The notes under the pieces are model-generated. The model worked only from the letters and a program-made list of their open reading frames with translations, made no database searches and had not been told where the DNA came from. This document shows positions 17,150 through 26,655 of a stretch of 64,000 bases of DNA, in pieces. The stretch is from Candidatus Fermentibacterota bacterium. Its GTDB lineage: Bacteria > Fermentibacterota > Fermentibacteria > Fermentibacterales > Fermentibacteraceae. The DNA is taken from contig PDSZ01000002.1 of the NCBI GenBank assembly GCA_002748705.1, positions 1-64,000 of the forward strand. The letters are read 5' to 3'. Both the position numbers and the translations under genes were made by a program. Every line of letters begins with the position of its first letter. Within the stretch, counting starts at the first letter, position 1.

Positions 17150-17916
17150 CAGTCGTTCCTGCTCCTGAGTCTTTCAAGAATGTCTGATGATTCAGAGACT
17201 TCAAGTTTGCCCCTCTCAATAACACCGCAGATGTTGCCTATCTCAGCGGCAAAATCCAGGTTGTGTGTAACTACAATCATGGAAGTTCCCTCTGATGCAA
17301 GTTCCCTTATTACTCCCAGCACACCGTCAATAGACCTTGGATCAAGACTTGATGTAGGTTCATCTAAAAGCATGAGAAGCGGTTCCATTACCAAAGCCCG
17401 GGCTATGGCTACTCTCTGTTTTTCCCCTCCGGAAAGCTGAAGAGGATAGCTGTGATGCTTGCTGGAAAGACCGAACCTGTTCAGCATCTTTCCTGCCATA
17501 TCAAGTGCTTCTTTTCTTCCGATTTTTCGCACATGGCGAGGGGCCAGAGCCACATTTTCCAGAGCAGTCATGTGCGGAAAGAGGTTAAGAGACTGAAAAA
17601 CGACACCGATGGAGCCATGGAGTTTTTCAGGGTATCTGTTGCTGTGGAGTATTCTGTCAGTGCCTATTACTATTTCTCCTGCATCAAAAGAACTCAGACC
17701 GGAAACAACTCTGATGAGAGTAGTTTTTCCTGAACCTGATCTGCCGGAAACCGTGAGAACCTTGCCTTTGGGAAGTTCCAGATTGAGACCTGAAAGTACT
17801 TGCCTGTCTCCAAAACGCTTCTCAAGACCTCTCACAGAAAGAAGAGAAGTCAGCTTCAGGGAGTGATCATGCCTGTTCATGGATATTGTATGCACCACTT
17901 CTGAGAAAGGAGACAA
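17149..17916 (-). CDS. Amino-acid ABC transporter ATP-binding protein (GlnQ type)
   Basis: A 255-residue ABC ATPase that powers the importer. Walker A GRSGSGKTT (58-66), Q-loop VVFQ (105-108), signature LSGGEKQR (161-168), Walker B LMLLDEP (181-187) and the switch histidine in VVTHN are all present. The family-typical D-E-P-T-S-x-L-D-P is seen. The N-terminal 20-odd residues are doubtful: a TTG at 17916 opens the frame, but the ATG at 17880 is equally possible and neither has a strong ribosome-binding site. It is the first gene of the transporter operon. Confidence 0.92.
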   Translation of the reverse strand: MSPFSEVVHTISMNRHDHSLKLTSLLSVRGLEKRFGDRQVLSGLNLELPKGKVLTVSGRSGSGKTTLIRVVSGLSSFDAGEIVIGTDRILHSNRYPEKLHGSIGVVFQSLNLFPHMTALENVALAPRHVRKIGRKEALDMAGKMLNRFGLSSKHHSYPLQLSGGEKQRVAIARALVMEPLLMLLDEPTSSLDPRSIDGVLGVIRELASEGTSMIVVTHNLDFAAEIGNICGVIERGKLEVSESSDILERLRSRND

Positions 17917-18134
17917 ATCGGCAATTCACCTTCCAGTAACTTAACCATACCACAAAGTCTCTGATGCAGATAGTGCATCTTTTCTTCAGGATCAGATTGA
18001 ATCCAGCCGATAAACCGCTGTTACCATCCGAACAAGTCACTTAAAGATGAGGGACCGGTGAAGGCGGACTGTCAGGCTTATTAAGAAACTCATTGAATCA
18101 GCAGGAAAAGCCTTAGTTTAACTGATCAAATCCC

Positions 18135-20003
18135 TCAGCTGAACAGTGATTCTTTATCCATTTCCTGTCCCTTAAAAAACTCCGGCAAAGGTATCTTCCA
18201 CATAGTCAGTGTTTTGATAATGCTGGTATCTATAAGATCCAGCTTTTCTGCCGGCACATTCTTACGAATTTCTTTCAGAAACAGATCTACAGCATACTGA
18301 GCATCTACCTTTATGCCGGTGATGCTGTTTTTTCGTATGGTGAAGGTGTCAGGGAAAGAACTGTCTGACGCAAAAGAATTCATGACCTCATCAATTTTTG
18401 ATGAATCAACTATTCTGCTTAACTCCACCAGCAGCTCATTAAGGGCTGTCACATAGTTCTTTCTTGCGCTTTCCTTGAGGAAAAGATCAAGACCTACATC
18501 AAGATTATCCATTTTGGTTAAAAAGTTTTCAACCAGTTCTCCATGAAGTATGCTGCCATGCTGAGGAGCTATCATTTTTGGAAGCTCCGGCAGTTCTCTG
18601 ATATTGCCTACTGCATGCTGAAGAGCTGCTTTACTGGGCATGTATATCTGATGGAAGGTTACTATGCCGTCCCAGGAACCCTCAGAAGCATACAGGTCAG
18701 GAAGAAAGGAAAGCCCGCCCATGAAGTCTCCTGAAAACAGAATACCTGTCTCGTAGTCATAGAGCATTGTGGCCCCTCTGAAATGACAATAGGGAGTAGG
18801 GATAAACTGAACTTTGTGACCTGTGTTGAAAGTTGCCGTTCCGCCGGTGAAGCTTTCGGTACACTTATACATTTTCTCATTAAGCCCGTAGAACTTCACA
18901 AGTCTCCAGGAATCCTCGGAACAAAGAACGACACAACCGGGATTAAGCTTCTGAATATGCCCTGCGTTGTACGAAACATCAGGATCCTGATGGTTCAGGA
19001 ACATAATGTTGAGCTTTCTTACGCCGCCTATCAGCTCAGTAAGCTTTCCAACAAGAGGTGTCAGATCCTCCGGAGGGCCGGGATCAATAAGAAGGTTAAG
19101 TGTCTTGTCTCCATTGCGAAATACCCTGAGATAGATGTTTCTCTCAAGCAGAGTATCCTCCCTGCGGCCCACCCACCAGGTATCAGGCGCTATTTCCACA
19201 GGCTTCTCCACATTTACCAAAGGCATCATTCTTACCTCGCTTTCTCCTTGCGAATTCTGATGCATTCCGTCGACAGGCAGAATACCTTCCGGCGAATTAC
19301 CTGATTCAACCTCTGCAACAGGTTCAACCGGCTTTTCTAAAGCTGCGGCGGATTTCGTAAACCTTTCAAGTTCAGTATTCACTGAGTGACCTGCTGAATC
19401 GTAATAAACTTTTTTCTGATCAGTCTTGTCAGAGACCTTCGCTTTTCGAATTGATTTTGTCTTTTCTGCATTTATATTGCTTTTTTTCAAGCTTAATGAC
19501 TTTTTGTTTTTTTCGCCACCTTCTTTATTCTGAACTATAATGGCAGGATCAGACTCCGGTTCAGATTCAAAACCATCCATATTGAATACGGAAACCTTAC
19601 CCATGGGAATTTTCATCAAGACACGCGCAGCTCCAATGCTTACTTCTCCTGAAGAGTTGTTCATCTGATGCTTCAGAGCAAGAATTGTCTTATCTATTTC
19701 GGCAGATCCTTCCAGCTGCTTCTCTTTTGGCGAAAGCTGATCAGCATCAGTCTTGTTCTGTTCATTGATAAAGCCGGCACATATTTTCCCTGCAACAGAC
19801 ATAGCAGCTATTCGTGTATCAGCTTCTTCATCTTCGCTGCTGAATAAAGAAACCAGGACTGCAAGAGTATCAATGGTGCCGATGCTTTCCAGAGCTTTTG
19901 AAACCTCGTACAGAGTATTTTTGTCTGCCTTGCAGGAAAGAGCCTGAATCAGCCCCTTCTCATCCCTGCCGGATAAAAGCTTCTGAATATTTACTTCAGC
20001 CAT
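18135..20003 (-). CDS. HEAT-repeat protein fused to a flavodiiron-type (ODP) beta-lactamase-fold domain
   Basis: A 622-residue cytosolic protein. Residues 1-135 are helical with HEAT-like character, 140-260 form a charged low-complexity linker, and 270-500 are a metallo-beta-lactamase fold of the oxygen-binding diiron (ODP/FprA) kind. Metal-ligand candidates are H338-x-D340-x-D342 in NHQDPD, H407 in PYCHFRG, D426 in LFSGDF and H482 in PQHGS. No flavodoxin domain follows; instead about 130 helical residues close the protein. Free-standing ODP domains act as O2 or NO sensors or reductases. The N-terminal fusion suggests a sensing or scaffolding role, but this is inference. Transcribed alone. 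Confidence 0.75.
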   Translation of the reverse strand: MAEVNIQKLLSGRDEKGLIQALSCKADKNTLYEVSKALESIGTIDTLAVLVSLFSSEDEEADTRIAAMSVAGKICAGFINEQNKTDADQLSPKEKQLEGSAEIDKTILALKHQMNNSSGEVSIGAARVLMKIPMGKVSVFNMDGFESEPESDPAIIVQNKEGGEKNKKSLSLKKSNINAEKTKSIRKAKVSDKTDQKKVYYDSAGHSVNTELERFTKSAAALEKPVEPVAEVESGNSPEGILPVDGMHQNSQGESEVRMMPLVNVEKPVEIAPDTWWVGRREDTLLERNIYLRVFRNGDKTLNLLIDPGPPEDLTPLVGKLTELIGGVRKLNIMFLNHQDPDVSYNAGHIQKLNPGCVVLCSEDSWRLVKFYGLNEKMYKCTESFTGGTATFNTGHKVQFIPTPYCHFRGATMLYDYETGILFSGDFMGGLSFLPDLYASEGSWDGIVTFHQIYMPSKAALQHAVGNIRELPELPKMIAPQHGSILHGELVENFLTKMDNLDVGLDLFLKESARKNYVTALNELLVELSRIVDSSKIDEVMNSFASDSSFPDTFTIRKNSITGIKVDAQYAVDLFLKEIRKNVPAEKLDLIDTSIIKTLTMWKIPLPEFFKGQEMDKESLFS

Positions 20004-20453
20004 GAAGTTACCCCGATTAATACTTCAGAATCACATCAACTGCTCATCATGTAAAGCAATTGAATAGACCATAATAGTGAAACATCCATCAATACCCCCT
20101 CAGAACATTTCTCCTGAGCACCCAATATATACCATGATGTTCTCAGGTCAATAATAAGGGAAATCAGCCTGACTTCTTCTTCAGTATCAAGGGATTCTCT
20201 TGAAAAAGCAAATCTGTTTTGTTTGAACCAGAACTGACCACACAGAAATCAGTCATACTTAAAACGATAACGAAATGATATATTGAATCACCGCCGGTTT
20301 TATGCAGCAACCATAGCACCGCCTTCAAGTTTTAGAAGCTTACAGCGATTAAACAGTGATGTGCTTGGGGCATTCTTGTGTATGTGTACAGGTACTGTTT
20401 CTTTGACAGATGCTCAGAACATGAAGAATCTATTGAAGTTAGGCTCTGCGAGA
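20004..20453. other. Spacer without recognisable gene
   Basis: About 450 bases between pfkA and the ODP-domain gene. I found no RNA gene, no clear terminator for pfkA and no frame that looks real. The AT-rich part near 20100-20290 may hold the promoter of the gene at 20003. Confidence 0.5.
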
Positions 20454-21419
20454 TTACTCCAGATCGGAAACCAGCCTGGCAAGAAGGGTGTCAAGCTCTT
20501 TCTTTCTCGTCCAGGCATCGGCAAGGGGATGTCTTACTATTTTCCCCTCTTCAATGCCGACCATGCATGGAGATGCATCGTCCAGAAGAGCGTTGACTGC
20601 AGCAAAACCAAGCTTTGAAGCCAGTATTCTGTCCGCTGCTGTGGGGCTTCCTCCCCGCTGCACATGTCCCAGTATGGTAACACGGCTTTTCAGCCCGGCA
20701 CAGTTCTCTATTTTCTTTGCTATTTCGTATGCGTTGCCCTCTTCGTCCCCTTCAGCCACAACCAGAATACTTGAGGTTCGTCCTCCTGCTGTTCTCCTCT
20801 GAAGTTTCTCAGCGATGGCAGGTATGTCGGTTCTGGTCTCAGGAATCAGTATAGCCTCTGCGCCTGTTCCGATTCCAACTGCAAGGGCAATGAAACCTGC
20901 GTGCCGTCCCATTACTTCCACAATGAAAAGCCGGTCATGGGCAGCTGCGGTGTCCCTGACCTTGTCCACTGCATCAAGGGCAGTGTTTACTGCAGTGTCG
21001 AAGCCGATGGTAAAATCGGTACCCCATATGTCGTTGTCGATAGTTGCAGGTGCACCGACTACCCTGATACCGTGTTCCCTATGGAAATCATTGGCGCCGC
21101 GAAAACTGCCGTCACCACCGAAGACGATAAGTCCGCCGATATCATGGCTCTGAAGGTTGGCTGCAGCTTTTGCTCTGCCTGATTCAGTTGTGAACTCTTT
21201 GCTTCTTGCAGAGTGAAGAATTGTTCCCCCCCGCTGAAGTATATTGCTCACATCTGTTGAATCAAGCCTCACAATATCGTTCTCTATAAGGCCCTGATAA
21301 CCCCGTTTTACTCCAAATATGGACAGGCCGCGGGAGATACCTGTTCTCACCGCGGCTCTGATTCCTGCGTTCATTCCAGGAGCGTCTCCGCCGCTGGTCA
21401 GAACTGCAACTGATTTCAA
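20454..21419 (-). CDS. pfkA: ATP-dependent 6-phosphofructokinase
   Basis: A 321-residue phosphofructokinase that makes fructose 1,6-bisphosphate in glycolysis. The N-terminal nucleotide site is TSGGDAPGMN, the phosphate-site loop is GGDGS with glycine at the position that marks ATP-type enzymes (PPi enzymes have Asp), and TIDNDIWGTDFTIGFDTA with catalytic Asp and MGRHAG follow. Length fits the bacterial ATP-PFK. It starts six bases after rplQ and so is probably read from the tail of the ribosomal superoperon, an unusual place for it. Confidence 0.95.
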   Translation of the reverse strand: MKSVAVLTSGGDAPGMNAGIRAAVRTGISRGLSIFGVKRGYQGLIENDIVRLDSTDVSNILQRGGTILHSARSKEFTTESGRAKAAANLQSHDIGGLIVFGGDGSFRGANDFHREHGIRVVGAPATIDNDIWGTDFTIGFDTAVNTALDAVDKVRDTAAAHDRLFIVEVMGRHAGFIALAVGIGTGAEAILIPETRTDIPAIAEKLQRRTAGGRTSSILVVAEGDEEGNAYEIAKKIENCAGLKSRVTILGHVQRGGSPTAADRILASKLGFAAVNALLDDASPCMVGIEEGKIVRHPLADAWTRKKELDTLLARLVSDLE

Positions 21420-21425
21420 GCGGTA

Positions 21426-21800
21426 CTACTCCCCGCTCTTCACAGGAGAGTCTACAAGTTCGAGGATTACTGCCTCAGCTGCATCTCCGTGCCTGGGTCC
21501 GAGCTTTATGATACGGGTGTATCCGCCAGGTCTGTCGGCATAGCGCGGTCCGAGTTCATTAAAGACCTTCTTGACCGCCGCAGGGCCGTAGACCATTCCC
21601 GCTACTGTCCTGCGGGAGTGTACGGTATCGTTCTTGCCCCTGGTTATTATCTTTTCGGCAAGACTTCTTGCTGCCTTTGCCCTGGCATGGCTGGTTACTA
21701 CCCTCTCTTCAATGAAAAGGGAGGTAACCAGGTTCCTGAGCATTCTTGTCCTGGCAGCTTTGTTCCTGCTCAGTTTGGGCGTTGTTTTCCTGTGACGCAT
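21426..21800 (-). CDS. rplQ: 50S ribosomal protein L17
   Basis: A 124-residue L17 with the family start MRHRKTTPKLSRNKAARTRM and the RAKAARSLAEKIITRGK segment. It lies 16 bases after rpoA, the normal alpha-operon order, and is followed by pfkA. Confidence 0.97.
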   Translation of the reverse strand: MRHRKTTPKLSRNKAARTRMLRNLVTSLFIEERVVTSHARAKAARSLAEKIITRGKNDTVHSRRTVAGMVYGPAAVKKVFNELGPRYADRPGGYTRIIKLGPRHGDAAEAVILELVDSPVKSGE

Positions 21801-21816
21801 GGAACTGTGTCCTTTT

Positions 21817-22809
21817 CTATTCTGCCAGTGAGAGCCCGTGAGCCTTCAGCACTTTCAGCACCACTTCAAGTGATGCCTTGCCGAAGTTCCGAAGGTCAAG
21901 AAGCTCGTCGGCTGTCTTTGCTGCCAGGTCGTTCAGGGTGTTAACCCCGCCTGCTGACAGTATCTTCACATATCTGCCTGAGAGATCAGTGTCCGCAAGA
22001 GTCACATCCTCACCGGCAGGTTCCTCTGCGGGAGTTTCAATCACTTCTTCCGTTTTCTCTTCCTCAACCACTGCTGCTTCTTCCTGAGCAGGAGTCTCTT
22101 CTTCAACACGAATACCCAGAATGAGTTCGAAGTGCTTCATGAGAATACCTGTGGCATGCTCAAGAGCCTGCTGAGGAGAAAGACTGCCGTCAGTGGTTAT
22201 CTCCATAATAAGCTTGTCATAGTCGGTTCTGTCCCCTACACGGGCACTCTCCACCTGAAAGTTAACCTTCTTGATCGGGCAGAACCATGAATCCACAAGG
22301 ATATCACCTATCTCACGACCGCGACCGCTGTTATACCACTCGTCCTGTGTAACGAAGCCTTTGCCCCGCTCCACATTGACAACGATGTCAAGCTCACCGC
22401 CGTCCTCTGTAATCTCAGCGATTACCTGATCGGTATTGGAAATGACAGCACCTTCTTCGCACTGGAAGGCTTCTGCTGTGTAGACACCGGGCTTCTCTCC
22501 CCTGAGATGCAACCTTGCCACACCCTCACCCTGATAGGTCACCGCCAGTGACTTCACATTGAGGATAATGTCAGGCACATCCTCAAGAACACCGCTCAGA
22601 ACGCTGAACTCGTGTTCGGCACCCTTGATGGTAACGGAAACAGGAGCAGCTCCTTCCAGTGAGGAAAGCATAACCCTGCGAAGCGCATTGCCCAAAGTTC
22701 TTCCGAAACCTCTCTCAAGGGCTGTTATGGTCATCACGCCGAATCTGTCAGTAAGGGTTTCCTTGTCCCATTTGACAATATCCGGCAGATGAAGCTTCAT
22801 GTATTCCAT
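21817..22809 (-). CDS. rpoA: RNA polymerase alpha subunit
   Basis: A 330-residue alpha subunit. The N-terminal domain (to about 230) carries GFGRTLGNALRRVMLSSLEGAAP, the dimer and beta-contact helix. The linker (about 232-268) is longer than in E. coli and very acidic (runs of Glu and Ala). The C-terminal domain has the helix-hairpin-helix LAAKTADELLDLRNFGKASLEE-like pattern that binds UP elements. In most bacteria rpsD lies just before it; here rpsK does. Confidence 0.97.
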   Translation of the reverse strand: MEYMKLHLPDIVKWDKETLTDRFGVMTITALERGFGRTLGNALRRVMLSSLEGAAPVSVTIKGAEHEFSVLSGVLEDVPDIILNVKSLAVTYQGEGVARLHLRGEKPGVYTAEAFQCEEGAVISNTDQVIAEITEDGGELDIVVNVERGKGFVTQDEWYNSGRGREIGDILVDSWFCPIKKVNFQVESARVGDRTDYDKLIMEITTDGSLSPQQALEHATGILMKHFELILGIRVEEETPAQEEAAVVEEEKTEEVIETPAEEPAGEDVTLADTDLSGRYVKILSAGGVNTLNDLAAKTADELLDLRNFGKASLEVVLKVLKAHGLSLAE

Positions 22810-22838
22810 TCGTTCCCCCTGAACCCTGACGGTGGTGA

Positions 22839-23240
22839 TTACTTGCCTCTGCGCCTCTTGTTAGGTCTGCATCCGTTATGAGGAATACGGGTGATGTCCT
22901 TCACTCCTGATACCTCAATGTCCGTTGTCTGAAGAGCCCGCACTGCAGCCTCTCTGCCTGACCCCGGTCCTCTGACCCAGACTTCCACTTTCCTGATACC
23001 GGCTTCCATGGCCTTCTCGGCACACTGTACAGCAGCCTGGCTGGCCGCGAAAGCGGTACTCTTCCTGGTTCCCTTTACGCCGGTTGTGCCGCCGCTGGCC
23101 CAGGTTATAACATTTCCCCCTCTGTCGGAGATGGTGATAAGAGTATTGTTGAAGGAAGACTTGATGTGCGCCACTCCGTGTATATCAGAGACCTTTGCGA
23201 TCTTCTTCCTGGCAGTTCTCTTGCCTTTTGCCTTGGGCAC
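22839..23240 (-). CDS. rpsK: 30S ribosomal protein S11
   Basis: A 133-residue S11, with [18 protein letters not shown] near the N-terminus and a basic tail ([11 protein letters not shown]). Seven bases after rpsM. The next gene is rpoA, with a 29-base spacer in place of the usual rpsD. Confidence 0.97.
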   Translation of the reverse strand: MPKAKGKRTARKKIAKVSDIHGVAHIKSSFNNTLITISDRGGNVITWASGGTTGVKGTRKSTAFAASQAAVQCAEKAMEAGIRKVEVWVRGPGSGREAAVRALQTTDIEVSGVKDITRIPHNGCRPNKRRRGK

Positions 23241-23247
23241 GACTCAC

Positions 23248-23613
23248 CTACCTTCTCTTGCTGTGGCCCCGCTTGGGACCTTTTCTTGTTCTTGCATTGG
23301 TGTGAGTTCGCTGCCCTCTTACAGGAAGGTTCTTCCTGTGTCTGAGACCTCTGTAGCAGCCGATATCCATGAGCCTCTTCCTGTTCATGTTTACCTCTGC
23401 CCTGAGAGCACCCTCGACCTTGTATTCATCTTCGAGTACCTTACGAAGAGAAGCCACTTCTGTCTCTGTAAGAGCATCAGTGTTCTTGTCCAGAGGGATG
23501 CCCACCTTAGTGAGTATTGCTCTGGAAGAGGTGAGACCTATGCCATGTATATATGGAAGGGCATAGAGAACCTGCTTGTTTCTGGGCAGATCCACACCTG
23601 CTATTCTCGCCAC
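23248..23613 (-). CDS. rpsM: 30S ribosomal protein S13
   Basis: A 121-residue S13: [15 protein letters not shown] start, helix-two-turn-helix with [17 protein letters not shown], and a basic tail. It binds the head of the small subunit. Between rpmJ and rpsK as usual. Confidence 0.97.
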   Translation of the reverse strand: MARIAGVDLPRNKQVLYALPYIHGIGLTSSRAILTKVGIPLDKNTDALTETEVASLRKVLEDEYKVEGALRAEVNMNRKRLMDIGCYRGLRHRKNLPVRGQRTHTNARTRKGPKRGHSKRR

Positions 23614-23642
23614 TTGTTACCTCCGTTACTGCCGCCCGGCGG

Positions 23643-23759
23643 CTATCCCTGTCTCTGCTTGTGTCTGGGGTTCCTGGGGCAGATCACAAGGACCTTTCCC
23701 TCACGCCGGACAATTCGACAGTATTCGCAAATCTTCTTTACTGAGCTGCGTACCTTCAT
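23643..23759 (-). CDS. rpmJ: 50S ribosomal protein L36
   Basis: A 38-residue L36 starting [14 protein letters not shown]. It has the zinc ligands C11, C14, C27 and H33, so it is the zinc-binding form. It starts nine bases after infA; its place between infA and rpsM is the standard one. Confidence 0.97.
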   Translation of the reverse strand: MKVRSSVKKICEYCRIVRREGKVLVICPRNPRHKQRQG

Positions 23760-23768
23760 CGTCCTACC

Positions 23769-23993
23769 TCACTTGTATCTGTAAATAATCCGACCTCTGC
23801 TCAGGTCGTAGGGAGACAGTTCCACTGTCACCCTGTCACCAACCAGAATACGGATGTAATGCATTCGCATTTTGCCTGACACATGGCACAGAACAACATG
23901 CCCTTCCGGCTTGTCAAGCTCGACTCGACACATGCTGTTTGGAAGTGTTTCCAGAACTGTTCCGTCAACAACAATACCCTGTTCTTTCGCCAT
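23769..23993 (-). CDS. infA: Translation initiation factor IF-1
   Basis: A 74-residue S1-fold (OB) protein that occupies the ribosomal A site during initiation. The [18 protein letters not shown] and [15 protein letters not shown] segments are family-typical. It lies 48 bases after map and nine before rpmJ. Confidence 0.97.
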   Translation of the reverse strand: MAKEQGIVVDGTVLETLPNSMCRVELDKPEGHVVLCHVSGKMRMHYIRILVGDRVTVELSPYDLSRGRIIYRYK

Positions 23994-24041
23994 ACTGTCC
24001 TCTCAGTTTGGTCCGGAAAGGGGAAATATTCTCTTAAACGG

Positions 24042-24788
24042 CTATGCCGTCAATATTTCCGGATTATTCCCGTTAACCATAATGGTGTTTTCGGCATGGG
24101 CCGAAAGCATCCCGTCAGCTGTTACCACAGTCCAACCGTCAGAGAGGAACCGAACTTCCGCAACTCCCTGGTTAACCATGGGCTCAATGGCAAGCATAAG
24201 GCCGTTCTTCAACTTCTGCCCGCTGCCCTGCCTTCCGTAGTTGGGCACCTGGGGACTCTCATGCAGTTTCCTGCCGATGCCGTGCCCTACCAGCTGATGC
24301 ACAACACTGAAACCGGCTGCTTCAACATGGGTCTGAACCGCATGTCCGATATCGCCTACAGTATTTCCGGCAACAGCGGCAGCAATGCCTCTGTCTCTGG
24401 CTTCGTAGGTTACCTCAACCAGTTTCCTTACCTCCGGCGCCACTTCACCTACCATTACAGTATCAGCTGCGTCTCCGTGGTATCCGTTCTTGTAGGCTCC
24501 CACATCAATACCTACAATGTCTCCTTCTCGTACTCTTCTAAGGGCGGATGGAATGCCGTGCACTACCTCGCGGTTGATGGAGACACAAACCGCTGCAGGG
24601 TAGCCGTTGTAATTAAGAAAGGACGGAACTGCTCCCTCCCTGCTTATTATCTCACGGCCAAGTGCATCTATGTCCGCCGTGGTAACTCCGGGCTTTATAA
24701 ACTGGGCAAGCTCTGTAAGAACCAGTCTTACAATTCGCCCGGATTCTCTGGCGCTCTCCCTGGCCCTGTTCGAAGTTATTATGCCCAT
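24042..24788 (-). CDS. map: Methionine aminopeptidase type I
   Basis: A 248-residue enzyme that removes the start methionine from new proteins. The dimetal ligands are visible: two Asp in GIDVGAYKNGYHGDAAD, His in VGHGIGRKLHE, Glu in AIEPM, and Glu in SAHAENTIMV. Overlaps the end of adk by 10 bases, as in many S10-spc clusters. Confidence 0.96.
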   Translation of the reverse strand: MGIITSNRARESARESGRIVRLVLTELAQFIKPGVTTADIDALGREIISREGAVPSFLNYNGYPAAVCVSINREVVHGIPSALRRVREGDIVGIDVGAYKNGYHGDAADTVMVGEVAPEVRKLVEVTYEARDRGIAAAVAGNTVGDIGHAVQTHVEAAGFSVVHQLVGHGIGRKLHESPQVPNYGRQGSGQKLKNGLMLAIEPMVNQGVAEVRFLSDGWTVVTADGMLSAHAENTIMVNGNNPEILTA

Positions 24789-25354
24789 TTTTCAAGAGCC
24801 TTAAGTATTCGTTCAGTGACCTGAGACGGGGAACCGGTACCGTCTACAGAGATTATTCTTTCTCCGTAGTAGTCCGCAAGAGGCGCCGTTGCCCGTCTGT
24901 ATACCTCGAACCGTCGATGGATCACCTCCGGCGCATCATCGGCTCTTCGGTAATTCTCAATCTTTTCCTGCCTCCTGGTACTTCTCAGCCTGAGCCTTCT
25001 TACCGCCTCTTCTTCCGGAACATCCAGAAAGAGGGCACAATCCAGCTGCAGCCCAAGGTTCTCAAGATGCACATCGAAACTCTTTGCCTGAGAGATATTC
25101 CGCGGGTAGCCGTCAACCAGGAACCTTTCAGCTTCTTCCAGAGCATTGAAAAGAACATAGTTGGTGGTTACATCGTCTACCAGCTTGCCTGCGGCTATGA
25201 CATCTGCTATTCTCCGACCTATCCTGGTACCTTCAAGAATCTTGGCTCTGAAGAGCTCTCCTGTGGAAATGTGAATAAGATCAAACTTCCTGGACAGCTC
25301 TTCAGCCTGTGTCCCTTTTCCGGAGCCTGGTGATCCGAAGAAAACAAGTCTCAT
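24779..25354 (-). CDS. adk: Adenylate kinase
   Basis: A 191-residue adenylate kinase (AMP + ATP to 2 ADP). P-loop GSPGSGKGTQA at 7-17, AMP site ISTGELFRAKI, and the YPRN segment are present. The LID is short, without the zinc-type insertion (SSTRRQEK-like RSTRRQEKIENYRRADD), so it is the short-LID form. Overlaps secY by four bases. Confidence 0.96.
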   Translation of the reverse strand: MRLVFFGSPGSGKGTQAEELSRKFDLIHISTGELFRAKILEGTRIGRRIADVIAAGKLVDDVTTNYVLFNALEEAERFLVDGYPRNISQAKSFDVHLENLGLQLDCALFLDVPEEEAVRRLRLRSTRRQEKIENYRRADDAPEVIHRRFEVYRRATAPLADYYGERIISVDGTGSPSQVTERILKALEKWA

Positions 25355-26655
25355 CGTCTGCCGCGAATCCTTCCCCTGGAAAGGAAACCGTCATAGTGTC
25401 TCATGAGCAGGTGAGTCTCAATCTGTCTGAGTGTTTCAAGAGCCACACCAACAACAATCAGGAGACTTGTTCCGCCGAACATGAAGTTTACCCCTGCATG
25501 CTTCATGAGCACCATTGGAAGCACCGCTATCGCCGCAAGGAAGATAGCTCCTGGAAGGGTAACCCTTACCAGCACCTTCTCAATGTACTTGGCAGTACTC
25601 TTGCCTGGCTTTCTGCCGGGAATGAATCCGCCCTGCTTTTTCATGTTGTCTGCAAGATCCTGCGGATTGAACACGATTGCAGTATAGACATACGCAAAGA
25701 GAATTATCAGCGCAGAGTAGATGAAGATGTAAAGTCCGCCGCCAGGAGCCATCCAGCTGTTGACCCACTCTGAAATGCCGCTGTTCGGAAAGAACATGGC
25801 AACAGTAGAGGGGAACATCATAAATGACTGGGCAAAAATCACAGGTATAACACCTGCAGTGTTAAGCCTGAGAGGAATGTGTGTACTCTGTCCTCCGTAG
25901 ACCTTTCTGCCCCTTACCTGCTTGGCGTACGAAACAGGAATTCTTCTCTGGGCTTCTGTCATCACAACTACGAATGTCACCACAGCAAACATGAAGACAA
26001 CCACGAACACACCTGAGATGAAACTCATCTGCTGCAGAACGAATATGTCTCTGTAAATAGTTTCAACTGTATCAGGAAGCCTTCCCACTATACCTGCGAA
26101 GATGATGAGGCTGATACCGTTTCCGATACCTCTCTCACCGATTCGCTCACCGAGCCACATCACAAAGATGGTACCGGTAATAAGCGTTATCACAGTCTGA
26201 AGGGTAAAGGCGAATCCAGGGTGGGGCACCACACCTGGAACCTGAGAATTCATTCCTACAAGGTACTGACTGATTCCCAATCCTTGAATAAACGCAAGAA
26301 GAACAGTTCCGTACCTGGTTATCTCAGTCATCTTCTGCCTGCCGGCCTCACCCTCCTTCTTGAGTTTCTCGAAGTAGGGCAGCACCGAACCAAGAAGCTG
26401 CACGATAATAGAAGCTGAGATGTAAGGCATGATACCAAGAGCGAAGATACTCGCCCTTCTGAGTGCTCCACCTACGAAAAGGTCGAACATTCCCATCACG
26501 CCGCCCCCGCCTGCGAATGCTTCCTGAAGCGCATGGCTGTTGATACCCGGAACCGGAATAAATCCTCCCAGACGGTAAATTGCCAGAAGGCCGAACGTAT
26601 AGAGGATCTTTTTCCGGAGTTCCGGGATCTTCATAACGTTGTCAAAGCCGCGCAT
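25351..26655 (-). CDS. secY: Protein translocase subunit SecY
   Basis: The 434-residue, ten-helix channel of the Sec translocon. The plug and first helix region (RLGGFIPVPGI), EAQRRIPVSYAKQVRGRKVYGG (cytosolic loop) and MKKQGGFIPGRKPGKSTAKY are all diagnostic. It shares one base with rplO and overlaps adk by four. Confidence 0.97.
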   Translation of the reverse strand: MRGFDNVMKIPELRKKILYTFGLLAIYRLGGFIPVPGINSHALQEAFAGGGGVMGMFDLFVGGALRRASIFALGIMPYISASIIVQLLGSVLPYFEKLKKEGEAGRQKMTEITRYGTVLLAFIQGLGISQYLVGMNSQVPGVVPHPGFAFTLQTVITLITGTIFVMWLGERIGERGIGNGISLIIFAGIVGRLPDTVETIYRDIFVLQQMSFISGVFVVVFMFAVVTFVVVMTEAQRRIPVSYAKQVRGRKVYGGQSTHIPLRLNTAGVIPVIFAQSFMMFPSTVAMFFPNSGISEWVNSWMAPGGGLYIFIYSALIILFAYVYTAIVFNPQDLADNMKKQGGFIPGRKPGKSTAKYIEKVLVRVTLPGAIFLAAIAVLPMVLMKHAGVNFMFGGTSLLIVVGVALETLRQIETHLLMRHYDGFLSRGRIRGRR

